A stretch of DNA of 64,000 nucleotides, taken from assembly GCF_030499535.1 (NCBI RefSeq), contig NZ_JASTLB010000001.1:310001-374000 (forward strand), read 5' to 3'. The DNA is from Streptomyces sp. TG1A-8. GTDB taxonomy: Bacteria; Actinomycetota; Actinomycetes; Streptomycetales; Streptomycetaceae. This document shows, piece after piece, positions 8,128 to 16,427 of this stretch (the stretch's first letter is position 1; every line of letters starts with the position of its first letter). A model generated the notes under the pieces. That model was not told the DNA's origin. It ran no database searches and saw only the letters and a list, made by a program, of their open reading frames with translations. The position numbers and the translations under genes were made by a program.

Positions 8128-9369
8128 ATGTCCGGCGCAATCCTGTTCTTGACCCGCTGGCCCTTGTACGAGGACGAACGGCGCTGGGAGAACCGCCTCG
8201 CCGCTCCCGAATTGGTCTTCGACCCGGAGACCGACCGCGTCACGTACGTGTGCGACGAGGGCGCCCGCAGCGGAGTGCCCGCCGACGCCGAACGGGTCCA
8301 CGTCGTACGGGACTTCGGCGACCTGGACAACGTGCTGAAGGTGGTCGACGCCATCGTTCGCGAAGAAGGCCCGTTCGACCACGTCATCGGCTTCTCCGAA
8401 ATGCTCCTCGACCTCGCGGCTACCCTGCGCGAGCGGTACGGCGTCCCGGGCTTCAGCCCCGAGGAAACCTCCCGCTTCTGCGACAAGACCGTCATGAAGG
8501 AGAGGGTGTCGCGGGCCGGCCTCCGAGTGCCGCGCTGGGCGCCCTGCTGGACCGAGGAGCAGGTCCTCGCGGCCGCCGAGGAGTTCGGCTACCCCGTGAT
8601 CGTCAAGCCGGTGCGAGGGGCGTCGAGCCAGGGGGTGCGCGAGATCGCCTCGGCCGGGGAGCTGCGGGCCCTGTGTGCCGAACGGAACCTGAGCGACCTC
8701 GAGATCGAGGAGTTCGTGCGAGGCGAGATCCTGCACGTCGACGGCGTCCTGGACGCCGCGGGCAAACCGCTGTTCCTGTGTACCTCGCGCTACGTCTCCA
8801 CCTGCCTGGACTTCGAGGTCCTTGGCGCACCGCTCGGCTCCGTCTTCCAGACGGACCCGGTGGTGCGCGGCCGCTGCGAGGACTTCGCCGTGCGCTGCCT
8901 GACCGCGCTTGGCCTGCACAGCTCCGCCTTCCACCTCGAACTCTTCGACACCGGCGAAGAGTTGGTGTTCCTGGAGGTCGGAGCCCGAGTGCCAGGCGCC
9001 GACGTGTCGTACGTCATCAACGACGTCCACGGCGTGAATCTCTTCCGGCTGTGGGTCGACGTCCTGCTCGGCCGCCCGGTGGACCCACCGGTCCCCGACC
9101 CGGAGCTGAGCGGCGGCTGGCTGATCATCCAAGCTCCCAAGCCTCTGCCCCAGAAGGTCACCGCCGCCAGCTCGCTCCTGGGTCACGTGCCCTACCTGTA
9201 CCGCGAGTTGGTGCCACGGCCGGGCGAGGTCCTGGTCTCACGGCCCGGCGCGTACGCCACGCTCCAGGGCGGACGCTTCCTTTTCCGGGGCGGCACCCAG
9301 GAGCAGATCGAGGAGGCCGTGCGGCAGGCGCGTGAGCAGTACCGCCTGACGACCGAGCCTGTCCCGTAG
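8128..9369 (+). CDS. ATP-grasp carboxylate-amine ligase, first of two
   Basis: The 413-residue protein starts MSGAILFLTRWPLYEDER, a Rossmann-like preATP-grasp domain. It continues with the ATP-grasp fold: GYPVIVKPVRGASSQGV (ATP-binding Lys and glycine-rich loop, about 155-171), LEIEEFVRGEILHVDG (about 191-206) and the metal-binding acidic strand ELVFLEVGARVPGAD. Such enzymes activate a carboxylate as acyl phosphate and join it to an amine, often making dipeptides without an NRPS. I chose the ATG at 8128, with an AGGAC-type site upstream, over an in-frame GTG at 8113. It is first in the rightward arm, 58 bp from the DUF1611 gene. Substrates are unknown. Confidence 0.85.
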   Translation: MSGAILFLTRWPLYEDERRWENRLAAPELVFDPETDRVTYVCDEGARSGVPADAERVHVVRDFGDLDNVLKVVDAIVREEGPFDHVIGFSEMLLDLAATLRERYGVPGFSPEETSRFCDKTVMKERVSRAGLRVPRWAPCWTEEQVLAAAEEFGYPVIVKPVRGASSQGVREIASAGELRALCAERNLSDLEIEEFVRGEILHVDGVLDAAGKPLFLCTSRYVSTCLDFEVLGAPLGSVFQTDPVVRGRCEDFAVRCLTALGLHSSAFHLELFDTGEELVFLEVGARVPGADVSYVINDVHGVNLFRLWVDVLLGRPVDPPVPDPELSGGWLIIQAPKPLPQKVTAASSLLGHVPYLYRELVPRPGEVLVSRPGAYATLQGGRFLFRGGTQEQIEEAVRQAREQYRLTTEPVP

Positions 9370-9427
9370 ACCACCCGAACCATCTCGTGCCACCGGCAAT
9401 AGAACCGTCGAGTCCATGGAGGAAGAC

Positions 9428-10522
9428 GTGGATCAGTTGAGCCATGCGGAGCTGGTCGACAAGAACTTCGTGTTGTTCGCCGAGGGGTGCTTCGGACTCT
9501 TCACGAGCAAGATCGCCGCCTCACTGATCCGCTACAACGGGGACCGCTGCGTCGCCGTGATCGACAGCCGTAAGGAAGGCCAGACCGTTCAGGACGTCCT
9601 CGGCTACGGCGGTGCGATACCGATCGTCAGCCGCGTCGAGCACGCTTTGCACCTGCGTCCCGAGGTCATGATCATCGGCAAGGGCCTGCATTCCGCCAAC
9701 CTGCCCTCTGCCTGGAAGCCGCACATCCTCACGGCCGTCCAGAGCGGCCTGCACCTGATCAACTCGATCCACTACCGCCTCGCCGACGATCCAGACATCG
9801 CCCGTGCCGTCCGTGAGAAGGGCATCACCGTCTGGGAGACCAAGGACGCCCCGGCAGTGCAGCTCAACAAGGCCCGCGTCCTGGACCTGGACACCTGGGT
9901 CATCCACACGTGCGGCAGCGACTCCAACATCGGCAAGAAGACCGCCGCCCTGCAGATCTGGAACGAGGCCAACCGCAGCGGCATCCGCACCGGCTTCGCC
10001 GCCACCGGCCAGAGCGGCATGCTGATCTCCGGCCATGGCATCGCGGTCGACGGTGTGCCCGGCGACTTCATGGCCGGCGCCGTCGAGCAGGTCGTCATGG
10101 AGGCCGCCGCCGGCAACGAATGGGTCGTCGTCGAGGGCCAGGGTTCCCTCAACCACATCGGGTTCAGCGGCGTCGCCCTCGCCATTCTCCACGGCGCGCT
10201 GCCGCACGCCCTGGTCTTCTGTCACCGCCTCGGCGCCGAGCGCACCAAGGTCTGGGAGACACCCATCATCCCCATCCCCGAGCTCATCCGCATGAACGAG
10301 GACCTCTCCGTCTTCGCTCGGCCCGCCAAGGTCGCCGCCGTCAGCGTCAACAGCGTCGGCTTCTCCGAGGAGGACTACCGCCGCGAGACCGAGAAGCTGG
10401 AGGCCGATACCGGACTGCCCGTCGTCGACCCGATCCGTGAGGGCGGCGCCGCCCGGCTCGTGGAGATCCTGCGCACCCACCAGCGCGAGACCGCGGGCAA
10501 GCTGTCGGGCCACCGGGGCTGA
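9428..10522 (+). CDS. DUF1611 family P-loop protein (DgcN-like)
   Basis: The 364-residue protein matches the DUF1611 family: an N-terminal Rossmann-like domain (FVLFAEGCFGLFTSKIA) and a C-terminal nucleoside-triphosphatase-like domain with the variant P-loop CGSDSNIGKKTAALQ and the strand WVVVEGQGSLNHIGF. The characterised relative DgcN acts as a D-glutamate N-acetyltransferase in D-amino-acid metabolism, so this enzyme may acylate or protect an amino acid used by the neighbouring ATP-grasp ligases; that is inference. I prefer the GTG at 9428 because GGAGGA lies at the right spacing, although an in-frame ATG exists at 9416. It sits between the two ligase genes in one transcription unit. Confidence 0.8.
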   Translation: MDQLSHAELVDKNFVLFAEGCFGLFTSKIAASLIRYNGDRCVAVIDSRKEGQTVQDVLGYGGAIPIVSRVEHALHLRPEVMIIGKGLHSANLPSAWKPHILTAVQSGLHLINSIHYRLADDPDIARAVREKGITVWETKDAPAVQLNKARVLDLDTWVIHTCGSDSNIGKKTAALQIWNEANRSGIRTGFAATGQSGMLISGHGIAVDGVPGDFMAGAVEQVVMEAAAGNEWVVVEGQGSLNHIGFSGVALAILHGALPHALVFCHRLGAERTKVWETPIIPIPELIRMNEDLSVFARPAKVAAVSVNSVGFSEEDYRRETEKLEADTGLPVVDPIREGGAARLVEILRTHQRETAGKLSGHRG

Positions 10523-10554
10523 GGGCGGTCCCGGAACTCCGAGGAGATGCACAG

Positions 10555-11871
10555 ATGAAGCGAGCAATCCTGCTCCTCATGCACCAAGGCAAGTCGTACA
10601 CCGAGGAGGCCGCCGCGGCCACCGCCGCTCTCGGCCTGACCTTGGTCGCCCTCAGCTCCCGGCCGGAGACGCCAGGAGTCCTGGACGCGAGCCGCCGCCA
10701 CGTGGCGGACTGCGTGGTCACCGAGGAACCCGAACTGACCTCCGGCGACCTCGACAAGGCCGTTCGTGAACTCGCCGACCGGGGCTATCGGGTCGAGGCC
10801 GCCCTCGCCACCTTCGAGGGCTACCGACTGCTGATGGCAGAGCTCAATGAGCGGCTCGGCGCGCGGGACTCCGCCGAAGCCGCGTTGCGCCTCTGCCTCG
10901 ACAAGTACGAACTGCGCCGCCACCTCCTCGCCGAGGGACTGAGCGAGGTCCGGCTGCACCGCCTCACCCCCGGCGCAACCCCTGAACTCGACCCCTCGGC
11001 ACGCTGGTTCGTCAAGCCGGTGCGCGGTGCCTCGTCCTTCGCGACCTTCCTTCTGGACGACGTCAACGACCTGGCTGACCTGCCCGCGATCCAGGGGCAG
11101 ATGCGTGCCGACCGGCGCATGAAGGCGATCTTCATGGACCGGTACGACTTTCTCGTCGAGGAGTACGTCGAGGGTCCGGAGTTCAGCTTCGAGACGATCG
11201 TCCTCGACGGCCGGATCCACCACCTGTGCGTCCACGAGAAGGCCCGCGTGGAACACCTGGCGCGGACCGTCCTGGAGGGGATGTCGGTCAGCCCGCCCGC
11301 GAGCCTCGACCGTGACCTCGTCCTGGAGGGGGCCGACCACGTCAGCAGCTGCCTCGCCGCGCTAGCGGGGCAGGGGCTGACCGACGGCGTCTTCCACATC
11401 GAGGCCAAGTACTGGGAGTCGAGGAAACGCTGGGAGATCATCGAGATCAACCCCCGGATGGGCGGCAGCCTCATCGACGCCAGCGTCCAGACCGTCACCG
11501 GGCACTCCCTCCTCGACCTGTGGACCGAGTCCCTGCTGCTGCCCGATGGCGAGCGGGGCGCCTTCCACGAGCGACTCACCCGTGCCTCCCAACTGGAGGC
11601 CCTGCGCACCGGCGCGCCCGCCCGGGCGACCGTGTTCCTCAGCAAGTACGGAGAGAAGGGGCGGACCGTCGACACGATCCGCTTCGAGCCGCCCACCCGT
11701 CCGCCCCGGATCCTGCGCGTCCACGTGGCGGAGGGAACCGAACTCGACGAGTCCGACCGCGGGATCTGCCTGATGGACGCCCTGTGGGACGTGGCGGCCG
11801 ACGACCTCGACGCCGAGACCGCCTTCCTCGACCGACACGCGACGGAGCATTTCCACGTCCGCTACCGCTGA
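10555..11871 (+). CDS. ATP-grasp ligase, second of two
   Basis: The 438-residue protein begins MKRAILLLMHQGKSYTEEA (preATP-grasp domain). ATP-grasp elements follow: ARWFVKPVRGASSFATF (nucleotide-binding Lys, about 148-164), DFLVEEYVEGPEFSFE and RWEIIEINPRMGGSLID, with the Glu-x-Asn pair that binds magnesium. A 100-residue C-terminal extension is typical of L-amino-acid ligases of the BacD type. The spacing is 32 bp from the DUF1611 gene, with GAGGAG upstream of the ATG. Two non-identical ligases in one operon imply two amide-forming steps, for example a tripeptide or a dipeptide with a modified side chain. Specificity cannot be read from sequence. Confidence 0.85.
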   Translation: MKRAILLLMHQGKSYTEEAAAATAALGLTLVALSSRPETPGVLDASRRHVADCVVTEEPELTSGDLDKAVRELADRGYRVEAALATFEGYRLLMAELNERLGARDSAEAALRLCLDKYELRRHLLAEGLSEVRLHRLTPGATPELDPSARWFVKPVRGASSFATFLLDDVNDLADLPAIQGQMRADRRMKAIFMDRYDFLVEEYVEGPEFSFETIVLDGRIHHLCVHEKARVEHLARTVLEGMSVSPPASLDRDLVLEGADHVSSCLAALAGQGLTDGVFHIEAKYWESRKRWEIIEINPRMGGSLIDASVQTVTGHSLLDLWTESLLLPDGERGAFHERLTRASQLEALRTGAPARATVFLSKYGEKGRTVDTIRFEPPTRPPRILRVHVAEGTELDESDRGICLMDALWDVAADDLDAETAFLDRHATEHFHVRYR

Positions 11872-11937
11872 CCGTGGGCGGCACCACGCTCCGTCCCGTC
11901 CGTGAACGCCCCGAACCCTCTTGGGAAGGAGAACGCG

Positions 11938-12690
11938 ATGAACCGCGTGCAGAACACCGGGATCGACCATCCGAAGCCGTTCTACAACGACGAGCAGAGC
12001 CGTCTGAAGAAGGCCGAGCTCAACCACTACATGGACAAGAAGATGGCGGAGTGGAAGGCCACCGTCCCCTTCGCGTCCCACCTGGCCGAACCTGAGCTCC
12101 ACCAGGCGTACTACCGCCGCACCCTCATCGAGCACGTGTGGCGGATCCGCCTGTCCCGGGTCAGCCAGTCCAAGGCCATCTACAAGATCGCCCAGGTCTC
12201 GCCCAGGGCCGCTCGCGACTACGCGCAGTACCAGGCCGACGAGATGCTCCACGACAGGCTGTACGTCAGCGACGCCGCGGCCGCCGGCATCACCGAGGAA
12301 GAGATCCTCGCTACCGAGCCCTACCTGTCCACGCGTCTTTTCGAGGGCTTCTTCTACTACACCCTTGAGCACGAGTCGGCTCTCGCTCCGGTCGTCTCGA
12401 ACTACCTGGTGGAGTACACCCAGGTCAAGCTCCAGCCGGCCATCGTCGAGAACCTCCAGGACCGGCTCGGCAAGGAGAACGTCAAGGGGCAGGCCGCCCA
12501 CCTCCACGTCGACACCACCGAGGACCACTCCCAGGAGATGTGGGACATCCTCCGCCAGCTGATCTTCAGCGAGGAGGACTTCCAGAAGGTGTTCAAGTAC
12601 ATCGACGACGTCCAGGAGATCCTCGCGATGTTCTTCCGGGAGATCTACGAGGACACCGTCGCGAAGCAGGTGCAGCCCTCGAACGCCTGA
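11938..12690 (+). CDS. Heme-oxygenase-fold oxidase (HDO/TenA-PqqC superfamily), probable diiron enzyme
   Basis: The 250-residue all-helical protein resembles the iron-containing redox enzymes of the heme-oxygenase-like superfamily. Candidate metal ligands are E102 and H105 (DEMLH), E144 (LEHES), and H190 and H197 in HLHVDTTEDH. The seven-residue gap between the last two histidines matches HDO enzymes such as CADD, but the intermediate Asp of the usual HxxxDxxH motif is Thr194, with D192, E195 and D196 nearby, so the metal site is uncertain. Characterised HDOs oxidise amino acids or fatty acids: N-oxygenation, C-C cleavage, nitrile formation. GGAAGGAG lies just upstream of the ATG. It is fourth in the rightward operon and followed by a strong hairpin. 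Confidence 0.75.
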   Translation: MNRVQNTGIDHPKPFYNDEQSRLKKAELNHYMDKKMAEWKATVPFASHLAEPELHQAYYRRTLIEHVWRIRLSRVSQSKAIYKIAQVSPRAARDYAQYQADEMLHDRLYVSDAAAAGITEEEILATEPYLSTRLFEGFFYYTLEHESALAPVVSNYLVEYTQVKLQPAIVENLQDRLGKENVKGQAAHLHVDTTEDHSQEMWDILRQLIFSEEDFQKVFKYIDDVQEILAMFFREIYEDTVAKQVQPSNA

Positions 12691-12707
12691 GGGTGAACCG
12701 GCCGGGA

Positions 12708-12743
12708 GCTTCGCGGGGACGTTCCGCGTCCCCGCGCCGAAGC
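12708..12743 (+). terminator. Hairpin after the oxidase gene
   Basis: CGCGGGGACG (12712-12721) pairs perfectly with CGTCCCCGCG (12727-12736) around TTCCG; outer GCTT and AAGC extend the stem with a bulge. There is no T-run, as usual in Streptomyces. It is likely a terminator or attenuator separating the oxidase from the PhyH gene. Confidence 0.65.
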
Positions 12744-13168
12744 CGGAGGCACGGCGGGCGGGCCGGCGAGGGCGGGTGCCAGCCGCGGCGCCGGTCGGTG
12801 GCGCCGTTGAGCCATCGCGGGTCCGCCGGGCAGTCGTTGCCCGGCGGACACCCGTACGGGCCCCGCCCCACCGCACTCCCGCCACCCGACAGAGAGGTCC
12901 CCACTCTCCGTCAGAACTCCAAGGCCCGCGGACGACGAGGGGGCCGTCATGCGGCGGGCTCACACCACGACGATCAACGGCCAGTGCGTTTCGCGGGGCC
13001 GACGGCACCGGGTGGCAACCGTTCTCTCCGGAGGACTCACGGGCCGGGAACCAGCAGGAGTCGGGCCGGGCCCACGTGACCACCGCGAGCCCACCACCAC
13101 ACCAGTCCGGCCGGTCCCCGAAGGGGACGAGCTGGAACCAGTCACCCAAGGATTGAGGAACTCTGCGC
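12744..13168. other. 425-bp gap before the PhyH gene; no gene recognised
   Basis: No frame resembles a known protein. The length suggests that the PhyH gene has its own promoter. I see no convincing operator. Confidence 0.5.
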
Positions 13169-14044
13169 ATGCCCGCACCCGACACAGCCGCGCTCACCAA
13201 GGAGTACCGCGAAAACGGCTTCGCAGTCGTCGAGCGTCTCTTCGATCCGAGCGAAGTCGCCGAGCTCAACACCGCCATCACGGAGATCCTGAACGTCCCC
13301 GACATCGGCTCCGTCGCCGAGGTGGAACCGGGTGACAACGGCATCGCCCGCCGGATCTGGTCACCCACCAAGCAGCACTCCGCATTCGAGCGGGCCGCCG
13401 CCCACCCCAAACTGCTCGACCACGTCGAGGCACTCATCGGCCACGACATCCTGTTCCACTACAGCAAGCTCCACCTCAAGGCCCCGCAGGTGGGCAGTGT
13501 CGTGGACTGGCACCAGGACTTCGCCTACTACCCCCACACCAACACCGACCTGGTGACGGCCCTCGTCTACCTCGACGACACCACGACCGAGAACTCCGCC
13601 CTCCAGGCCATCCCCGGCTCTCACCATCGCGGCCTCGCCGACCACTACGTCGACGGCTTCTTCCGCGGCAAGGTGGCGGGTGCCGACGCGCCCGACCCGG
13701 CGCTCGCCGTGCCCATCGAGGCCCCCGCGGGCAGCGTCGTCTTCATCCACCCCCTGCTTCTGCACTACTCGTCTCCGAACCGCTCCGACCGGTTCCGCCG
13801 CGCCTTCCTTCCGGCCTACCGGGCGGCCGACGCCTACCCGATCCACTTCGGCCCGCACGCCGGCCACAACGAGCCCGGAGTGAAGGTGCTGCGCGGGAGC
13901 GCGTCGGACACGGCACGTGTGGAAGCCGGGGCGTGGCGTCTGCCGCTCGCGGAGCGCCCCTTCGGCTCGCTCTTCCAGCTTCAGGAGGGCTCCGACAAGG
14001 CCGCGACCGCGGCGGTGACCACCGGGTACGCCACATTGGAGTAG
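13169..14044 (+). CDS. Phytanoyl-CoA dioxygenase (PhyH) family Fe(II)/2-oxoglutarate oxygenase
   Basis: The 291-residue protein carries the facial triad: WHQDFAYYPH gives H115 and D117, and HPLLLHYSSPNRS gives the distal His199. Arginines at 210-211 (DRFRRAF) are suited to bind 2-oxoglutarate. FxxxGFAVVERLFDPSEV at the N-terminus is typical of the family. Expected activity is hydroxylation or another oxidation of an aliphatic carbon of the cluster's amino-acid intermediate or peptide. The ATG follows TTGAGGAA. It is the last gene of the rightward arm and is followed by a 12-bp perfect stem terminator. The pathway role is inferred from context. Confidence 0.87.
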   Translation: MPAPDTAALTKEYRENGFAVVERLFDPSEVAELNTAITEILNVPDIGSVAEVEPGDNGIARRIWSPTKQHSAFERAAAHPKLLDHVEALIGHDILFHYSKLHLKAPQVGSVVDWHQDFAYYPHTNTDLVTALVYLDDTTTENSALQAIPGSHHRGLADHYVDGFFRGKVAGADAPDPALAVPIEAPAGSVVFIHPLLLHYSSPNRSDRFRRAFLPAYRAADAYPIHFGPHAGHNEPGVKVLRGSASDTARVEAGAWRLPLAERPFGSLFQLQEGSDKAATAAVTTGYATLE

Positions 14045-14062
14045 GCGAAGCGGCAGCCCCGT

Positions 14063-14600
14063 GTCCACGCCGAACGTGACGGCCGTCCGCGCCTGCCTGC
14101 GAGGAGGCGCGGACGGCGACCCCACAGCCGCCGTCCCGGAGGACGACCGGACGGCCCGCCGCAGGGCGACGACGAGCGGCGCCGGATCCCCGTAGCACGG
14201 AGCGCCTCGCACGCTGTGTACGTACGTCACACCGGCAACGCGACCGAGCTGCGCTTCTTCACCGCGTAGGGGGAATACCACCCCTGTGGTCACGGCACTG
14301 CCCTCGCCCTTCTCGCGGCACGGCACGGCTGTGCCGGGCCCCACCGGACCACCCTCCGTGCCGGAGGAGGCATGCCTTCCCTGGGCGGGCCGAGCGTGCC
14401 GGCGAGCCGATCACCGCCGCCCTCGCCCCGGACCCGTGGCGCCGGGCACCTGGCCGGCCGAGGCCGTCCACCGGATCGCCGTCGATGGGCGACGCCCTCG
14501 GCAGCACACCACCACCGCCACGGCGGGACGGGGCTCCCCCAGCCGAACATGTCGGCACCGCCGCAGTCGTGACGGCGCATCAGCTCTTTCGGCCTTCTTG
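14063..14600 (+). pseudogene. Remnant of a PhzF-family epimerase/isomerase
   Basis: Fragments in different frames follow the PhzF order: VRACLRGGADGDPTAAV (N-terminal strand and loop), SHAVYVRHTG, ELRFFTA followed by a stop, then GEYHPCGHGTAL, the catalytic GHGT region, and ITAALAPDPWRR. At least two frameshifts and a stop break the gene, so it is not functional. The match is from memory of family motifs and was not aligned. It may once have belonged to the neighbouring cluster or be unrelated debris. Confidence 0.55.
14082..14117 (+). terminator. Strong hairpin terminator after the PhyH gene
   Basis: GCCGTCCGCGCC (14082-14093) and GGCGCGGACGGC (14106-14117) form a perfect 12-bp stem with a 12-nt loop, 38 bp after the PhyH stop. 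It overlaps the start of the decayed PhzF-like sequence. Confidence 0.75.
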
Positions 14601-14718
14601 AGAACGAACGGGCGTTGTTCGGCACAGGCGGTGGTCTACCGGCCTCTTCGCGCGGGTGACGGGGGCACCGAAACCGCATCGTCTTCCTGAGCGGGTCCGG
14701 GTATCGGCCGCGCTGCTC

Positions 14719-15507
14719 TTACGGCTTCTGCGCGGTGGTGAGGAAATCCAGGACGAGGGGGCTGGCGTGGGTGCGGCATTCCTCGAAGTAGGCGTGCCGA
14801 CCATGGGGGACCAGGTGCAGTCGGGCGCCGGGGATGCGGTCGGCGAGCAGGGGCGCGTTGGCGGTGGGGTTGAGCAGGTCGTCGTTGCCGTGCACGACCA
14901 GGGTGGGAGCGGTGATGTCCGGCAGGAGGTCCCAGGCGTTGTGCTGGTTGCTGGCCACGAGGTGGTGGCGCCGGGCGTGGGCGGGCATGTGGGGGTCGCC
15001 GAGGGTGTGGTGCGGGCCGGGATGGGAGGCGAGCCACCCCGGGGTGTACATCAGCTCCAGCAGGGCCTGTCGCGCGGCTCCGGGCCGGGACTGCGCCAGT
15101 GCCCGGCGGACGTCGTTGCCGCGTTCGACGCTGTGAGGGCCCCCGGGTGAGGTGCAGCCGAGAACCAAGGCACCTACCCGGCGGGGATTGCGGGCCGCGA
15201 TCTGTTGGGCCACTCGTCCGCCCATGGACGTGCCGTAGACGTCGGCCCGGTCGATGCCGAGTTCGTCGAGGACTGCGATGACGTCACGGGCGAACAGTTC
15301 GGTGCTGTAGGGGGTGTCGGGCTTGTCGCTGTCGCCGGTGCCGCGGTAGTCGAGCGTGAGGGTGCTGCGAGCGGGATGGAAGTCGGCGCGAACCGCGTCC
15401 CACCAGTGGTGGTTGTTGGCCTGGCCCGCCAGCAGGACCAGCGGCTCCCCCCGACCCTGGAGTTGGTAGGCGATGCGGGTTCCGTCCGGTGTCGTGACGT
15501 ACGTCAT
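14719..15507 (-). CDS. Alpha/beta hydrolase
   Basis: The 262-residue protein starts MTYVTTPDGTRIAYQLQGRG, a classic alpha/beta hydrolase beginning. It has LDYRGTGDSDKP, the nucleophile elbow YGTSMGG, the acid region LVVHGNDDLLNP and a C-terminal His in PHGRHAYFEE. The full triad is present. Single-domain hydrolases of this kind act on esters, amides or lactones; here it could release or trim a peptide product, but nothing specific shows this. The start is the ATG at 15507. It lies convergent with the rightward biosynthetic arm and downstream of the exporter gene on the minus strand. Confidence 0.85.
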   Translation of the reverse strand: MTYVTTPDGTRIAYQLQGRGEPLVLLAGQANNHHWWDAVRADFHPARSTLTLDYRGTGDSDKPDTPYSTELFARDVIAVLDELGIDRADVYGTSMGGRVAQQIAARNPRRVGALVLGCTSPGGPHSVERGNDVRRALAQSRPGAARQALLELMYTPGWLASHPGPHHTLGDPHMPAHARRHHLVASNQHNAWDLLPDITAPTLVVHGNDDLLNPTANAPLLADRIPGARLHLVPHGRHAYFEECRTHASPLVLDFLTTAQKP

Positions 15508-15694
15508 CGGGTTCGTCGCTCCTGTGCCGTCGGGCGGAGAGCCCGCGTGGCCCCGGCCGGGGTGTACGGCCGAGCCGGAGCCTATCGTTCCGGTGTGCTC
15601 CACCGCCACCGGGCCTGCCGGGCGACCGTGACTCCCCGTACGCAAGGCGGCAGCCGCCTCGGGCGGTCCGGCGCCGCTGGATACGTACAGGTCC

Positions 15695-16318
15695 TCAGAG
15701 ACCTGCTGCCACCGCGGCGCCCAGCCCCAGCAGGACGACGCCGGTGGTCACGCTGAGCCCCCGCAGGACGTTCGGCTGCGATACCAGGGCGCGCCCTCGA
15801 CTGGCGGCCCAGGTGAGCAGTATGTACCAGGAAGCGCTGACGAGTGCCCACAGGACTCCCAGGGCGACGGTCGACAGGAACACCGGGCCTTTCGCGGTCA
15901 CGAACTGGGGCAGCACCGATATGGCGAACACGCCCGCCTTGGGGTTGCCGAGGTTGGTGCCCAGCCCGGTGATGTATCCACTCACGAAGCCGTTGCGGCG
16001 CTCGCCCTCGTAGGTCGGCTGGGTGGAGACGGTGGTGAGCGCGGTCCACAGCGTCTTCGCCCCGAGGTACATCAGCACGATGCCGCCCGCGATCCGGAGC
16101 ACCGCGTACGCGGTGGGGCTGGCCAACAGGACGGCGGACAGCCCGGCTGCGGCGGCCGTGGACCACAGCAGGAAGCCGCTGGCATTGCCCGCGAGCGTGC
16201 CTTGGAGCGTACGTTTGCCGCCTTCCAGAACCTGCCGGATCATCAGGGCTGCACTCGCGCCTGGCAGCATCGCCAGCAGCAAGGTGGTGGCGATGAAAAT
16301 CGGCACATGCGTCGGCAT
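15695..16318 (-). CDS. LysE/RhtB-family amino-acid exporter
   Basis: The 207-residue membrane protein has the LysE-family pattern: an N-terminal segment with PGASAALMIRQVLEGGKR, GNASGFLLW, LRIAGGIVLMYLGAKTLW, and GLGTNLGNPKAGVFAISVLP, the conserved NPK motif region. Five to six hydrophobic segments are visible. Members export amino acids, homoserine lactones or small derivatives, so this is a plausible self-resistance or product exporter for the amino-acid-based cluster. It is divergent from a LysR regulator gene 110 bp away, the usual LysG/LysE arrangement in which the regulator senses the exported amino acid. Confidence 0.88.
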   Translation of the reverse strand: MPTHVPIFIATTLLLAMLPGASAALMIRQVLEGGKRTLQGTLAGNASGFLLWSTAAAAGLSAVLLASPTAYAVLRIAGGIVLMYLGAKTLWTALTTVSTQPTYEGERRNGFVSGYITGLGTNLGNPKAGVFAISVLPQFVTAKGPVFLSTVALGVLWALVSASWYILLTWAASRGRALVSQPNVLRGLSVTTGVVLLGLGAAVAAGL

Positions 16319-16427
16319 GGAAAAGGAACCCTTCCGGGGATTGCGACCGATGGGTGTACCTCCAGGCTTCCTGCCACGCGCCCCCAAGAGAAGTTAAAAA
16401 AGAAGGGTGCAGCGTTAGGATTACTGA

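Noticed and set aside
12949..13335. Possible small gene before the PhyH gene
   Set aside because: No ribosome binding site or family resemblance; it overlaps the PhyH start in another frame.
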